A stretch of DNA of 64,000 nt from Rugosibacter sp. (GTDB taxonomy: Bacteria; Pseudomonadota; Gammaproteobacteria; Burkholderiales; Rhodocyclaceae), in assembly GCA_004322535.1 (NCBI GenBank), contig SCUZ01000048.1:1-64000 (forward strand), written 5' to 3'. The translations under genes were made by a program, and so were the position numbers. Shown here one piece after another: positions 34,192 through 44,228 of this stretch. Each line of letters opens with the position of its first letter. Within the stretch, counting starts at the first letter, position 1. Below the pieces are notes generated by a model that had not been told where the DNA came from, searched no databases, and saw only the letters and a program-made list of their open reading frames with translations.

Positions 34192-35488
34192 TCAATGATC
34201 TCCAAACCATGGCACCACAAAGCAAAGAGGAAATAAACAGAACAACAGATGTGGCAAGAGCAATACCAGCCACTCCAAAGAGTTTCATAAAAATCCAGTT
34301 AAGCAGAATGTTGGCAAAGAAATTGAACATTGCCACCACAAGGATGGCGCGATTTTTGCCCAATGCTGAAAGCATGCGTACCAACAGCACGCCAATAAAC
34401 TGAAATGTTAATTGTAACGAGTAATATTTTTGCACCTCTGCCACATGTGCAGTGTCGACGGCTGTAAAAGCACCATGCTCAAAAAGCTGGGCAACCAACC
34501 AGTCAGAGAAGCCCCAAACAATAATCGTAAGGCCGAGCGCAATGCCGCCAATGATGAGCAAAGCCTGCCCCATCAAACGCCGTGCTTCAGCCCACTTTTT
34601 ATGGGCCGTCAGCGTAGAAAAGTGGATGATCGCTGGAACACCCAGTGCGCGCCCGGCAAAAGCGTTGAGATAGTTCACCAAAATACTGGCAAAGGCGAGG
34701 GTGGCAACGCTACCAGATGTCAGCCAGCCCGCCATGACTTGATCTGTTACTACAGTGCCAGTCATGAATAGGGAGCCTATCGTGACGGGCAAATATTGAT
34801 GCCAGACTGCCCGTAACTGGCTTCGCTGTGCTTGCCATGCTGGACAGAGCCATCGTGGTTCTTCCTTCAAGATAAAAGCAACGAATAGGCACTGCATCAG
34901 ATAGCCAAGCACTAAGCCTAAAGCCAGTGCGCCAGGTGTAGATGAGATTTGAATGATGATGATTCCAGTGACTGGAATCATCACTGAAGCTAGGGTTGAA
35001 AACAGCAACCGGCGTCGAATATTTAGCAGAACTGTTGCATAGGCAGCCCAGCCGGCCAAAGGTAGCAGCGGTAGTGTCATCATGAAGAGACTGCGCGTCA
35101 ATTGACGCTTTTCCGGCGGAAAGTTGTGGGCTATGGCCGAAATAATAGGTTCGGAGAAGACATACATCAACACGGAAATTGCCACCAAGCTCACTAGAAG
35201 GCGCGCTAAAACGGCGCGACACAATTTTTCCGCAATAGCTCCGCCTGAATCGACTTCAATTTGTATGGTTACCGGAATCAATGACGAAGCCAAAGAGCCG
35301 CCAATAGCTGCGGCGAGAAAAATAACAATCGAGCTCGCCAGTGCAAAAGCGTCAGTGACATCCCCGACGCCGAAGCGTGAGGCAATAATTTGTTCCCGGA
35401 AAATGACGGCAATTGCAACAATGATTGATGCTGCAATGACCACCATGGTGTCACGCGCCATGGCTGTGCTTATTGTCTGGATCTTCAA
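34160..35488 (-). CDS. MurJ/MVF-family lipid-linked glycan flippase
   Basis: A 442-residue polytopic membrane protein with about 12 helices. FREQIIASRFGVGDVTDAFALA resembles the MurJ N-terminus (residues 30–52), and FEHGAFTAVDT matches the family's conserved loop. It is shorter than housekeeping MurJ (about 510) and is embedded in glycan genes, so it more likely exports the locus-specific lipid-linked oligosaccharide than lipid II. Confidence 0.85.
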   Translation of the reverse strand: MKIQTISTAMARDTMVVIAASIIVAIAVIFREQIIASRFGVGDVTDAFALASSIVIFLAAAIGGSLASSLIPVTIQIEVDSGGAIAEKLCRAVLARLLVSLVAISVLMYVFSEPIISAIAHNFPPEKRQLTRSLFMMTLPLLPLAGWAAYATVLLNIRRRLLFSTLASVMIPVTGIIIIQISSTPGALALGLVLGYLMQCLFVAFILKEEPRWLCPAWQAQRSQLRAVWHQYLPVTIGSLFMTGTVVTDQVMAGWLTSGSVATLAFASILVNYLNAFAGRALGVPAIIHFSTLTAHKKWAEARRLMGQALLIIGGIALGLTIIVWGFSDWLVAQLFEHGAFTAVDTAHVAEVQKYYSLQLTFQFIGVLLVRMLSALGKNRAILVVAMFNFFANILLNWIFMKLFGVAGIALATSVVLFISSLLCGAMVWRSLNAEFPGKRSV

Positions 35489-35576
35489 AGCAACTTTAAT
35501 ATGTGCGTGAGATCGAAATTGCCGAATCGATGTGTAAAGCTGTCCACACGCACAATTGTGCGAGGCATGCGCACGT

Positions 35577-36869
35577 TCACAGCGTCCACACTTTTCTCGC
35601 TCCGAATGCAGCGCGCCCTAGCAGCGATTTGACGTCAATGAGGCAGCCTGCCGCGCTGAGTTGTTCGGCAATGCCAGCGGCGCCGTGCTGGCGGTAGGCG
35701 TCGTGCGCTACGGCGATAACCACTGCATCTGCGGCTGGTAAACTTTCCCAGGCGGTGAGCGTCAGCCCGTATTCGTGCATCGCCTCGTCTGCATCAGCCA
35801 GCGGGTCGTGCACGGTGACTTCAATGCCATAGCTTTGCAGTTCGGTGATGATGTCCGGCACTTTTGAATTGCGCAGGTCGGGGCAGTTTTCCTTGAAGGT
35901 GAGGCCGAGCACATTCACCTTCGCGCCTTTGATGCCGCTGCCGGATTCGAGCATCAGCTTGACGGTTTTTTCGGCGATGAACTTGCCCATGCCGTCGTTG
36001 ATGCGCCGCCCGGCGAGGATGACTTGCGGGTGATAGCCGAGCATGTCGGCCTTGTGCGTGAGGTAATACGGGTCGACGCCGATGCAGTGGCCGCCGACAA
36101 GGCCGGGGGAGAATTTGAGGAAGTTCCATTTGGTGCCGGCAGCGGCCAGCACGTCGGCGGTAGAGATGCCGATCTTGTCGAAGATGATGGCCAGCTCGTT
36201 CATCAGCGCGATGTTCAAATCGCGCTGGGTGTTCTCAATCACCTTGGCGGCTTCGGCTACCTTGATGGATGACGCACGATGCACACCGGCGGTAATCACC
36301 GATTCGTAAAGCTGCGCGACTTTTTCGAGCGTAGCCGCATCGTCGCCCGAGACAACCTTGATGATTTTGGTGAGCGTGTGTTCCTTGTCGCCGGGGTTGA
36401 TGCGCTCGGGCGAGTAGCCGACGTGAAAGTCCGTTTGCCATTGCATGCCGGAATTTTTTTCCAGCACAGGGATGCAGACTTCTTCGGTGGCACCGGGATA
36501 GACAGTGGATTCGTAGATAACTATCGCACCACGCTTCATGTGCTGGCCGACAGTAGTTGAGGCGCCGATCAGCGGGCCAAAATCCGGCTGATGTGCGGCA
36601 TCCACCGGCGTGGGCACGGCGACGATGAAAAAGTCGGCGCTGGCGAGACGGCGCGGATCGGTCGTGCATTCGAGTTTTACGGCGGCGCGCAGGTTGTCTG
36701 TCGAGACTTCACCGGTTGGATCGCGGAATTCGTTGTAGGTAGCAATCTTGGCGGCGGACAAGTCGAAGCCGATGGTTTGAAAGTGCTTGCCGAATTCAAC
36801 AGCCAGCGGCAGGCCAACATAACCGAGGCCAACGATGGCGATGGTGGGGTTTTCAGGGAGTGCATTCAT
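35577..36869 (-). CDS. UDP-sugar (GlcNAc/GalNAc-type) 6-dehydrogenase, TviB/WbpA-like
   Basis: A 430-residue NAD-dependent dehydrogenase that oxidises a UDP-hexose(amine) to the uronic acid. IAIVGLGYVGLPLAVEFG binds NAD; the catalytic Cys is in GGHCIGVDPYYLTHKA; FKENCPDLRNSKV is the C-terminal UDP-binding part. A dispersed-repeat copy is read as LASADFFIV at a normal beta-strand, leaving the fold intact. Confidence 0.92.
   Translation of the reverse strand: MNALPENPTIAIVGLGYVGLPLAVEFGKHFQTIGFDLSAAKIATYNEFRDPTGEVSTDNLRAAVKLECTTDPRRLASADFFIVAVPTPVDAAHQPDFGPLIGASTTVGQHMKRGAIVIYESTVYPGATEEVCIPVLEKNSGMQWQTDFHVGYSPERINPGDKEHTLTKIIKVVSGDDAATLEKVAQLYESVITAGVHRASSIKVAEAAKVIENTQRDLNIALMNELAIIFDKIGISTADVLAAAGTKWNFLKFSPGLVGGHCIGVDPYYLTHKADMLGYHPQVILAGRRINDGMGKFIAEKTVKLMLESGSGIKGAKVNVLGLTFKENCPDLRNSKVPDIITELQSYGIEVTVHDPLADADEAMHEYGLTLTAWESLPAADAVVIAVAHDAYRQHGAAGIAEQLSAAGCLIDVKSLLGRAAFGARKVWTL
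36624..36656 (+). repeat. Dispersed repeat copy f (in UDP-sugar dehydrogenase)
   Basis: GATGAAAAAGTCGGCGCTGG, then CGAGACGGCGCGG on the plus strand. It is read in reverse as RRLASADFFIV. It resembles copy g closely. Confidence 0.7.
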
Positions 36870-36926
36870 GGAGGGTGTCGAAGTGGTTGATGATGCCGGT
36901 AACCTGTGTGGTTTTGGCGATTTTTT

Positions 36927-37475
36927 TTACCGGACGTCGCTGGCCAGACTATTCATTACGTGCACGAAATCATCGACAAAGTGCCCGGGGTTGGGTGACA
37001 TATCCAGTGCTGTTGCGCAGTAGTTCAGAAACCTGTTGGCATCGCCATACAACGTGGGGATCAAGGTGTGCACAGAGTTGAAGTGCTCTGCTATCTCGGT
37101 ATATTCCGTTTCGGAATCGTGGGCGGCCGGATTTCTTGTGGTGCGACACAGCTGCCAGGCAGCAACCGAATCGATGACACCACCTTTTTCGTAGAACGAC
37201 AGTACCTTGAGAAAAGTTTCCCCCGGTTCGCCAGCAAGGAGGCGGGCGTGGCGCATGGCAGCGTCCATGGTGTCTTGCAGCTTGGCAAAACGCTTGTTGA
37301 CGGCGGCGAGCGTTTCAAACAGCTCAATGTTATTTTCGTTCTCATTCAGGCAGGCTGCCGTCAGTGGCCAGGTGAGCCGATGATCCGAGGCAGCCAGAAA
37401 ATAAACGCAACACTGAATGGCTTCCAGCAGGCTGGCAAGGTGCAGGCGTTCGTTTTCCAGGGCATGCGCTGTCAT
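36927..37475 (-). CDS. HEPN-domain protein (putative toxin partner of MNT)
   Basis: A 182-residue all-helical protein with the HEPN RNase-type motif R-x4–6-H, seen as RTTRNPAAHDSE (about residues 129–140). It overlaps the start of the damaged nucleotidyltransferase gene by 4 bp (37472–37475), the normal MNT–HEPN layout. The motif lacks the following Tyr that is AMPylated in HepT. With its partner broken it is either harmless, controlled elsewhere, or a fossil. Confidence 0.7.
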   Translation of the reverse strand: MTAHALENERLHLASLLEAIQCCVYFLAASDHRLTWPLTAACLNENENNIELFETLAAVNKRFAKLQDTMDAAMRHARLLAGEPGETFLKVLSFYEKGGVIDSVAAWQLCRTTRNPAAHDSETEYTEIAEHFNSVHTLIPTLYGDANRFLNYCATALDMSPNPGHFVDDFVHVMNSLASDVR

Positions 37476-37727
37476 GCGGGTTGCTCTATGAGCTTCACGG
37501 CGTTGGCGCGGGCCGGGTTCTGGAACGGGGTGGCAGGTGTTGCTCGCCCGCGCGCAAGGATGTCGACCGGCAGGCCGATCATGTTTTCCAGCGTCATTTT
37601 GATTTGTACCCGCTCATTGAGCATCAAAGGGGTTCTCGTTTCGATCAGCAAACGATGTCTCCGCCCCATGCGGCAAACGGGATACGGTTCGGGTAATAGC
37701 GTTGATCTGATTCTGGATGAATCTCAT
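37472..37727 (-). pseudogene. MNT-type nucleotidyltransferase antitoxin, disrupted
   Basis: The frame from ATG 37727 encodes MRFIQNQINAITRTVSRL, the N-terminus of a minimal nucleotidyltransferase. The middle with the catalytic GSxR is missing. A short GGDI follows, and after a one-base loss the C-terminal half continues in another frame (LLIETRTPLMLNERVQIK, GLPVDILARG). A deletion plus a frameshift therefore inactivate it. Confidence 0.75.
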
Positions 37728-37807
37728 GGTTGATGGGCAGTCTATTCAGCCGTGGGTATCTGGTCAATATGCCGTATTGGGGTAACGTGTTGTGTCGATT
37801 GTGCAGG

Positions 37808-37838
37808 GATGAAAAATCGGCGCTGGTTAGACGGCGTG
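37808..37838 (+). repeat. Dispersed repeat copy g
   Basis: GATGAAAAATCGGCGCTGG then TTAGACGGCG, intergenic, about 20 bp from the 3' end of the UDP-glucuronate epimerase gene. It lacks the G of AAAAGTCGG. Confidence 0.75.
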
Positions 37839-37858
37839 TTTGATTCGTCAATGGCATT

Positions 37859-38866
37859 TCAAACGCCGTAATGCCCGCGATACCAATCCACAAATCGCGC
37901 AATGCCTGATTCAACTGTGGTGGCAGGGGCAAAGCCGGTAGCGACGTGCAGTGCGGTGGTGTCGGCCGAGGTGGCAGGCACATCGCCATCTTGCAGCGGT
38001 AAAAAGTTTTTTTGTGCGGTTTTGCCCAGGGCGCTTTCAAGTGTGGTGATGTAGGCCATAAGCTCGACGGGATTGTGGTTGCCGATGTTGAACACGCGGT
38101 AAGGCGCCCAACTGGTGGCGGCGTCGGGCTGTTGTTTGTCGAATGCCGGGTTGGCCACGGGTGGCCGGTCGCACACGCGGATCACGCCTTCGACAATGTC
38201 GTCGATATAGGTGAAATCGCGCTGCATTTTGCCATGGTTGAAAACATCAATCGGGTGCCCTTCGAGGATTGCCTTGGTGAATAAAAACAGGGCCATATCC
38301 GGCCGGCCCCAGGGGCCGTACACGGTGAAGAAGCGCAGCCCGGTGGTGGGTATGCCAAACAGATGGCTATAGGTGTGGGCCATCAGTTCGTTGGCTTTTT
38401 TGGTGGCGGCATACAGACTCACCGGATGGTCTACCGAATCGGCCTCGCTAAACGGCATTTTGGTATTGCCGCCATACACGCTGGAGCTGCTGGCGTAGGT
38501 GAGATGTTCAACTTTGGCGTAGCGGCAACCTTCAAGAATGTTCACGAAGCCGGTCAGGTTGCTGTCCACATAAGCGTGCGGGTTTTGCAGTGAATAGCGC
38601 ACGCCGGCCTGGGCGGCGAGATGAATTACGCGCTGCGGTTTTTCTTGGGCGAAAAGTTCAGCCATGCCGGGCCGGTCGGCTACGTCAAGTTTGACGAAGC
38701 GAAATTTTGAGTCAGGCGTTAGTCGTGCCAGCCGTGCTTCTTTGAGCGTGACATCATAATAATCGTTCAGATTGTCCAGCCCGATGACTTCGTCGCCGCG
38801 TGCCAACAGACGTTCACACGCATGCATGCCGATGAATCCGGCACAACCGGTTACAAGAATTTTCAC
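37859..38866 (-). CDS. UDP-glucuronate 4-epimerase
   Basis: A 335-residue SDR-family epimerase that interconverts UDP-glucuronate and UDP-galacturonate. [19 protein letters not shown] binds NAD; the catalytic pair is in ASSSSVYGG and [28 protein letters not shown] is characteristic of the GlcA epimerase subgroup. It supplies an acidic sugar for the locus. An ATG at 38866 is used. Confidence 0.93.
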   Translation of the reverse strand: MKILVTGCAGFIGMHACERLLARGDEVIGLDNLNDYYDVTLKEARLARLTPDSKFRFVKLDVADRPGMAELFAQEKPQRVIHLAAQAGVRYSLQNPHAYVDSNLTGFVNILEGCRYAKVEHLTYASSSSVYGGNTKMPFSEADSVDHPVSLYAATKKANELMAHTYSHLFGIPTTGLRFFTVYGPWGRPDMALFLFTKAILEGHPIDVFNHGKMQRDFTYIDDIVEGVIRVCDRPPVANPAFDKQQPDAATSWAPYRVFNIGNHNPVELMAYITTLESALGKTAQKNFLPLQDGDVPATSADTTALHVATGFAPATTVESGIARFVDWYRGHYGV

Positions 38867-39081
38867 TAGTCAGCCACCTTTTAAAAAAGCATTTTCGCAT
38901 AGTTGGCCGCACTGCGACCTGACGTTACCTTGCTGTTGTCCTGTGTTGTCTCGTTGTTGCCGGGCTGGCAGATGCAGGCGAAAGCTTACGGTTTGGCTAA
39001 TGGGCGCTAAAATGGCAGCCATTACTTACCTTTCCGGATGGCTGTCAGCAGGCTTCCGGCACTTCTCAAGGTCCAATCAAC

Positions 39082-40335
39082 GTGCAGTTCTTTGCTCTTG
39101 GTCTTAACCACCACACAGCGCCCCTGGCGGTGCGCGAGCTGGTGACTTTTGACCCCTCGCGCTTGAGCCAGGCGCTGCATGATCTGTTGCGCGAACACCA
39201 CGTGCAGGAGGCCGCGCTGTTGTCGACCTGCAATCGCACCGAATTGTATTGCACTACCGAACACCCGCAAGCGGCGGCGGATTGGTTGGCGGCATACCAC
39301 GCGTTGCCGCCGGAAAAAATTCAGCCTTACCTGTATCAGCATCCGCAGCAATCTGCCGTGCGGCATATGTTTCGCGTGGCCTCTGGGCTGGATTCCATGG
39401 TGTTGGGTGAGCCGCAAATTTTGGGGCAGATGAAACAGGCCGCACGCATCGCCGAAGAAGCGGGCACGATGGGCACGTTGCTTGGCAAGCTGTTTCAGCG
39501 CACATTTTCTGTCGCCAAGGAAGTGCGCTCCACTACCGCGATTGGTGCGAACACGGTGTCAATGGCCGCCGCCGCTGTGCAGCTTTCCGCACGCATTTTC
39601 GAGTCCATCGCCGCACAACGCATTTTGTTTATTGGCGCGGGCGAGATGATCGAGCTTTGTGCCGCGCACTTTGCCGGGCAACAGCCCAGGCAACTCACCA
39701 TTGCCAACCGCACGCTGGAGCGAGCCGAGGCGCTGGCGCATCGCTTTTCAGGCAATGCACTACGGCTTGATGACGTGGCCGAGCGGTTGGCGAATTACGA
39801 TATTGTGGTTTCTTGCACCGCCAGCCCGCTGCCGATTATTGGCTTGGGCATGGTCGAGCGGGCACTGAAAAGCCGCCGCCATCGGCCGATGGTGATGGTG
39901 GATCTGGCAATCCCGCGTGACATCGAAAAAGAAGTCGGCGAGCTGGATGATGTGTTTCTTTACACGCTGGATGATCTCGGGCAGATTGTTGAATCCGGAT
40001 TGGAATCTCGCCAGGCAGCGGTGATCGAAGCTGAAGCAATTATCAATGAGCGGGTGCAGGGTTTTTTGCACTGGTTAGCCTCGCGCGAGACCGTGCCTAC
40101 GATCCGTGCACTGCGTGATGCCGCAGAGCGCATGCGGCGGCATGAAATTGAACATGCCCTAAAATTACTGGCGCGGGGTGATGCACCTGACAAAGTGCTT
40201 GATGCACTCTCGCATGGGCTGACCAATAAATTTTTACATGCGCCAACGCATGCCTTGAATCAAGCTGAAGACGACGAGCGTGCTGAAATTGCCGCGCTGA
40301 TTTCACGCTTGTACCATCTTTCTTCCACTGATTAG
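39082..40335 (+). CDS. hemA: Glutamyl-tRNA reductase
   Basis: This 417-residue enzyme reduces Glu-tRNA to glutamate-1-semialdehyde, the first step of haem synthesis. It has a GTG start ([20 protein letters not shown]), the catalytic Cys in [17 protein letters not shown] motif [12 protein letters not shown] and PRDIEKEV. hemA–prfA–prmC order is standard. Confidence 0.96.
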   Translation: MQFFALGLNHHTAPLAVRELVTFDPSRLSQALHDLLREHHVQEAALLSTCNRTELYCTTEHPQAAADWLAAYHALPPEKIQPYLYQHPQQSAVRHMFRVASGLDSMVLGEPQILGQMKQAARIAEEAGTMGTLLGKLFQRTFSVAKEVRSTTAIGANTVSMAAAAVQLSARIFESIAAQRILFIGAGEMIELCAAHFAGQQPRQLTIANRTLERAEALAHRFSGNALRLDDVAERLANYDIVVSCTASPLPIIGLGMVERALKSRRHRPMVMVDLAIPRDIEKEVGELDDVFLYTLDDLGQIVESGLESRQAAVIEAEAIINERVQGFLHWLASRETVPTIRALRDAAERMRRHEIEHALKLLARGDAPDKVLDALSHGLTNKFLHAPTHALNQAEDDERAEIAALISRLYHLSSTD

Positions 40336-40418
40336 CTTGCCCGCGCCGATGTTGCTGATGTTGCCGTTTTTGCTGCACATTGGCTACTGCATTGGACATT
40401 GTTTGTGATCGTCTTGCC

Positions 40419-41495
40419 ATGAAAAAAAGTATCTACGACAAACTCGAACAACTCGCCGAACGTCTGACGGAACTTGATGGTCTGCTAGGCAGCGAAGATG
40501 CCACGCGCGACATGGATAGTTACCGCAAGCTCACGCGGGAGCATGCCGACATCACGCCGGTGGTCGCTTTGTTTGCGGCTTACCGCCACGCCAGCGCCGA
40601 CTTTTCAGCGGCCGGCGAGATGCTGAACGATGCGGAAATGAAAGAGCTGGCGCAGGCCGAGCAGGCGCGTGCGCTGGCGGATATGGCACGACTGGAAAAT
40701 GAATTGCAGGCCGCGCTACTGCCGCGCGACCCGAACGACGACAAGAACCTGTTTCTGGAAATCCGCGCTGGCACGGGCGGCGATGAATCGGCGCTGTTCG
40801 CCGGCGATCTGTTCCGCATGTATTCGCGTTACGCCGAGCGCCAGGGCTGGCGCGTGGAAATCATTTCGCGCAGCGAATCAGACCTCGGCGGCTTCCGCGA
40901 AATCATTGCCCGCATCGAAGGTCGCGGCGCTTATTCGCAACTCAAGTTTGAATCCGGCGGGCATCGCGTGCAGCGCGTGCCGACGACAGAAACGCAAGGC
41001 CGCATCCACACCTCCGCCTGCACGGTGGCAGTGATGCCGGAAGCCGATGCCTTGGCCGAAGTAGCGATCAATCCAGCCGATTTGCGCATCGATACCTATC
41101 GCGCGTCAGGCGCGGGGGGGCAGCATATCAACAAGACCGACTCAGCCGTGCGCATTACCCATTTGCCTACCGGCATTGTTGTCGAATGCCAGGATGACCG
41201 CTCGCAGCACCGCAATCGCGCCCAGGCGATGGCGGTGCTGGCGGCGCGCATTACCGCAGAGCAAGAGCGCGAGCAGCAACAAAAAATTGCCTCGACGCGC
41301 AAATCGCTGATCGGGTCGGGTGACCGCTCCGAGCGTATTCGCACCTACAACTTTCCACAGGGGCGCATCACCGATCATCGCATCAATCTGACGTTGTACA
41401 AGATCGACGCCATCATGGACGGCGATTTAAGCGAGCTGGTCGCAGCGCTGACGACCGAACATCAAACCGAGCTGCTGGCCGAGTTGGCGGCATGA
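40419..41495 (+). CDS. prfA: Peptide chain release factor 1
   Basis: The 358-residue RF1 terminates translation at UAA/UAG. The start at 40419 ([16 protein letters not shown]) matches the family. Stop-codon recognition PxT is in [10 protein letters not shown] and the hydrolysis motif in [15 protein letters not shown] repeat copy is read as [10 protein letters not shown] in the N-terminal helical domain. Its end overlaps prmC by 4 bp. Confidence 0.97.
   Translation: MKKSIYDKLEQLAERLTELDGLLGSEDATRDMDSYRKLTREHADITPVVALFAAYRHASADFSAAGEMLNDAEMKELAQAEQARALADMARLENELQAALLPRDPNDDKNLFLEIRAGTGGDESALFAGDLFRMYSRYAERQGWRVEIISRSESDLGGFREIIARIEGRGAYSQLKFESGGHRVQRVPTTETQGRIHTSACTVAVMPEADALAEVAINPADLRIDTYRASGAGGQHINKTDSAVRITHLPTGIVVECQDDRSQHRNRAQAMAVLAARITAEQEREQQQKIASTRKSLIGSGDRSERIRTYNFPQGRITDHRINLTLYKIDAIMDGDLSELVAALTTEHQTELLAELAA
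40590..40612 (-). repeat. Dispersed repeat copy h (in prfA)
   Basis: The 23 bases here are identical to 2641–2663, in an unrelated gene and in a different coding frame. It is read in prfA as the reverse complement of the core (ASADFSA). Confidence 0.75.
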
Positions 41496-42394
41496 ACACC
41501 ATCGCCGCTGCGCTTGCCGCCGCGCGCGAAAAACTGCCGGGCTTTGAGGCGCGCCTGCTGCTGGGCCATGTATTACAGCAACCGCCCGTGTGGTTGCTGA
41601 CCCATGACGATGGCGTGCTGGATGAAGCTGCATTGCGCGTTTTTAATGATCTCATTGCGCGCCGTCATGCAGGCGAACCTGTGGCTTATTTGCTCGGCCG
41701 GCGCGAGTTTTTCGGTCGCGATTTTGTTACCGCGCCCGGCGTGCTGATTCCGCGCTCCGAGACTGAACTGCTGGTCGACATTGCATTGAAAAAACTCGGC
41801 GTTGATGAGACGCCGCGAAGCCTTGAGCCCGTTTCTGGAAAGTCCTCTTGGGGGACGGCGGCAGAAGCTGGAACAGCACGTAATGCTCCGCAGATTCTCG
41901 ATCTGGGCACCGGCACCGGTTGCATCGCCATCACGCTGGCGCTTGAATGCCCCTCAGCCCAAGTGACCGCGCTGGACGCCAGCCCCGATGCGCTGGCGAT
42001 CGCCGCAGAAAACGCTCGTCGGCTCAATGCCAGCGTGCATTTTTTACGCAGCGATTGGTATGCCGCCGTGCAGGGCGAAATCTTCGACGTCATCATCAGC
42101 AATCCGCCCTACATCGCTGTTGCCGATGCGCATTTAACGCAAGGCGATTTACGCTTTGAGCCGCCTGCTGCGTTAGCCAGCGGCGCAGATGGGTTGGATG
42201 CCATGCGCCACATCATCGCCACTGCGCCTGCGTATTTATCAGCGCATGGCCAGCTCTGGCTGGAACACGGCTACGATCAGGCCGAAGCCGTGCGCGCGTT
42301 ACTCATCGCCGCTGGATTCGTCGCCATTGAACAGCATCGCGATCTGGCGGGGATCGTGCGCGTGAGTGGTGGTGTGTACGCCACAGCAACATAA
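41492..42394 (+). CDS. prmC: Release factor glutamine methyltransferase with an extra loop
   Basis: A 300-residue enzyme that methylates the Gln of the GGQ motif in release factors. The catalytic NPPY is in [12 protein letters not shown], and [16 protein letters not shown] is SAM motif I. Between LVDIALKKL and motif I there are about 33 residues rather than the usual dozen or so ([20 protein letters not shown] is part). The excess coincides with a dispersed-repeat copy. The insertion is in frame and the catalytic motifs remain. Confidence 0.94.
   Translation: MNTIAAALAAAREKLPGFEARLLLGHVLQQPPVWLLTHDDGVLDEAALRVFNDLIARRHAGEPVAYLLGRREFFGRDFVTAPGVLIPRSETELLVDIALKKLGVDETPRSLEPVSGKSSWGTAAEAGTARNAPQILDLGTGTGCIAITLALECPSAQVTALDASPDALAIAAENARRLNASVHFLRSDWYAAVQGEIFDVIISNPPYIAVADAHLTQGDLRFEPPAALASGADGLDAMRHIIATAPAYLSAHGQLWLEHGYDQAEAVRALLIAAGFVAIEQHRDLAGIVRVSGGVYATAT
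41789..41864 (+). repeat. Dispersed repeat copy l (long form, inside prmC)
   Basis: AAAAAACTCGGCGTTGATG then AGACGCCGCGAAGC matches copy d, and the downstream GGAAAGTCCTCTTGGGGG arm resembles copy n. Read as [14 protein letters not shown]. Confidence 0.8.
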
Positions 42395-42482
42395 AAATGA
42401 CCTTCTCACAAGATAAGGGAAAAGGCCGTTTTCAGGATTTACAGGGGATACTTCAATTGTGCGATGGTGTTGGCGGTTGAGA

Positions 42483-42510
42483 CTTGCCGTCCCGTCAGCA
42501 CCGACTTTTG
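42483..42510 (-). repeat. Dispersed repeat copy i (at the stop of the outer-membrane protein gene)
   Basis: The minus strand reads CAAAAGTCGGTGCTGACGGG then ACGGCAAG. The TGA inside it is the stop codon of the gene ending at 42495. Confidence 0.75.
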
Positions 42511-43481
42511 CCGGATTGAGCGGAGTCCGGATGGGTGGGATCGGTATTGGCATACTGTCGTAGAGCCGCTTGAAGGAAACCATAGACGCGGGTTTGCGGT
42601 GTCAGGGCGTAGGATAGGCTGGGGCTCAAATTGATCGAATAACCGCCGGAAGGTGGGTCGGCGTTGACGCCGTGGTCACGCTGGCGGTGCTCGAGGTTGA
42701 GTTGTAAAAGGCCACTTAGTGCGCCGGACAAGATGTGATTCACGCCCAAATTGAGATTGACCCTGCTTCCCGGCCGATAGTCGTCGCGGATTTGGATGGC
42801 CGATTGCAGTTCGCCGCTGGCAAACCAGCCCCATCCGTTATCGGGTGCGTTGCTGAAATGGTAGGCACCGAGGATGGCATCTGTGCTGCCCGTTCCCGGC
42901 TGAGCCGCGCGGTCCAATGCAGGGTGGTGGCCAGGCGGCGACATGGTTTTGTCAATGGCGCCGGTAGGCAGCTTGAGGCCGAAGCGGATGCCGCCGCCGG
43001 AAAACGGGTTACCGCTGTTGAACTTGTATTTGCCGACGATACGAATGTCGCCGAGCTGGGTGAAGGTGGCTTTCTGTTCGAAGGCAGGTTGTGAATCCGA
43101 GTCGAAGGTATGGGCATGATCGCGTATCACCAGCGGGATGGAGGCCGCCACGTTCCAGCGTGAATTGATGGCGTAGTCGATGTCGGCAGTGAGTAAATGG
43201 TTGGTGGTGCGCTTGTTTTCGATCTCTTCGTCGCTGCCGCTGAGGGCGGGGGCGCTGATTCTTTTCGAGCCGGCGCGCAACCGGTCGGCCTTGGCCCACG
43301 AGTAATGCAGGTCAAGACTGAAGCCCTCGGTGTGCGTCAGTCCCTGCCCGTCCCAGTGGGTGTCGACCGAACAGAAGGCCGAGCCGCAGGAAGCGTGGGC
43401 ATTGCCCACCATGAGACCGATGAGGATGGAGAGCAGCCAGCGCAGCGCAGATGCCGTGACGATGCCATGTTTGATTTTCAT
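42495..43481 (-). CDS. Outer-membrane channel-like protein (MetA-pathway/phenol family), C-terminus altered
   Basis: A protein of about 328 residues from Met 43481 (MKIKHGIVTASALRWLL) with a signal peptide ending near NAHA. Alternating amphipathic strands (KYKFNSGNPFSGGGIRFGLK, GWGWFASGELQSAIQIR) resemble the 'MetA-pathway of phenol degradation' beta-barrel family. The end, DSAQSGKSRC, is not a barrel strand with a terminal aromatic residue; it is repeat-derived, so the last strand is probably lost. The role is unknown; it neighbours copper genes. Confidence 0.65.
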   Translation of the reverse strand: MKIKHGIVTASALRWLLSILIGLMVGNAHASCGSAFCSVDTHWDGQGLTHTEGFSLDLHYSWAKADRLRAGSKRISAPALSGSDEEIENKRTTNHLLTADIDYAINSRWNVAASIPLVIRDHAHTFDSDSQPAFEQKATFTQLGDIRIVGKYKFNSGNPFSGGGIRFGLKLPTGAIDKTMSPPGHHPALDRAAQPGTGSTDAILGAYHFSNAPDNGWGWFASGELQSAIQIRDDYRPGSRVNLNLGVNHILSGALSGLLQLNLEHRQRDHGVNADPPSGGYSINLSPSLSYALTPQTRVYGFLQAALRQYANTDPTHPDSAQSGKSRC

Positions 43482-43610
43482 GTGAACGTTCCCTTGACCA
43501 TGACCGCATATGCACGAGGGGCGCACCTATACGGAACATAAAAATTACGGGGATGTGGCACCACCCCAAGGCTCTTGCACTTGGGGAGCGAGCAGAATTT
43601 TCAGTGCAGA

Positions 43611-44120
43611 TCAGGCGCGGCCCGGCGGGCCGCGCGGGAAATACGCCGTCCAGTCGAACGTAGCCGGGCGGGCTGCGGCAAATGCAGGGAGTGAAACCGT
43701 AAAAGTCGGCGCTGGCACTACGGCGGCAACGATAACCGCCAGCGGCAGCGAGCCGCTGGCGATGCAAAGTTTGCAGCATTCACGCATGACGTGCGAGTCG
43801 GATGGCAAGCTGTCGGTTGTTGTCGTGTCCTGTACCGCCATGCTCTGCGGAGTGCAGACTTCGATGGCAAGTTTCCCGGCTGCCGTGCGCGAATGCATCA
43901 GTCCCATACCTGCCAGATTATGCAACGCGACAGCAAACATGCCGAGAGTGACAATCAGCTGTGGCGTGACAAGACAAGGCACCAGGTTGACTGAGAGGAG
44001 GCAGGACGCGACGCGAGCTGGGAGGCTAGCCTGCACATAATGCAGGCTAGCGCAAAAGACCATGCATTCGATACATGCGACATCAGGCGCAAACGCGATT
44101 GTCGCATCCGCCCATCCCAC
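43611..44120 (-). CDS. DUF2946-like protein
   Basis: Up to 169 residues; the true start may be an internal GTG/ATG. It has a hydrophobic N-terminal half (LIVTLGMFAVALHNLAG), the paired cysteines ECCKLC, a second hydrophobic segment and an end RPATFDWTAYFPRGPPGRA typical of DUF2946. Family members often lie next to copper genes, as here beside cusA. The segment PAPTFTV is a dispersed-repeat copy. Confidence 0.55.
   Translation of the reverse strand: MGWADATIAFAPDVACIECMVFCASLHYVQASLPARVASCLLSVNLVPCLVTPQLIVTLGMFAVALHNLAGMGLMHSRTAAGKLAIEVCTPQSMAVQDTTTTDSLPSDSHVMRECCKLCIASGSLPLAVIVAAVVPAPTFTVSLPAFAAARPATFDWTAYFPRGPPGRA
43700..43727 (+). repeat. Dispersed repeat copy j (in the DUF2946-like gene)
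   Basis: TAAAAGTCGGCGCTGG then CACTACGGCGGC. The opposite strand is read as VVPAPTFTV. Confidence 0.8.
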
Positions 44121-44228
44121 GCTGGCCTTGCCTGAACGTAGCGACTTGGTACGCCGTCATTGGTCGTCGCGCAATATCTTCCGATCCATCCTCGCACTCT
44201 CCAAAAAACGAGAATATGCATAGTTTTG

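Noticed and set aside
39931-39947. Another copy of the dispersed repeat (GAAGTCGGCGAGCTGG) in hemA.
   Set aside because: It matches only part of the core, and the codons encode the normal conserved EVGELDD of HemA, so it is likely chance.
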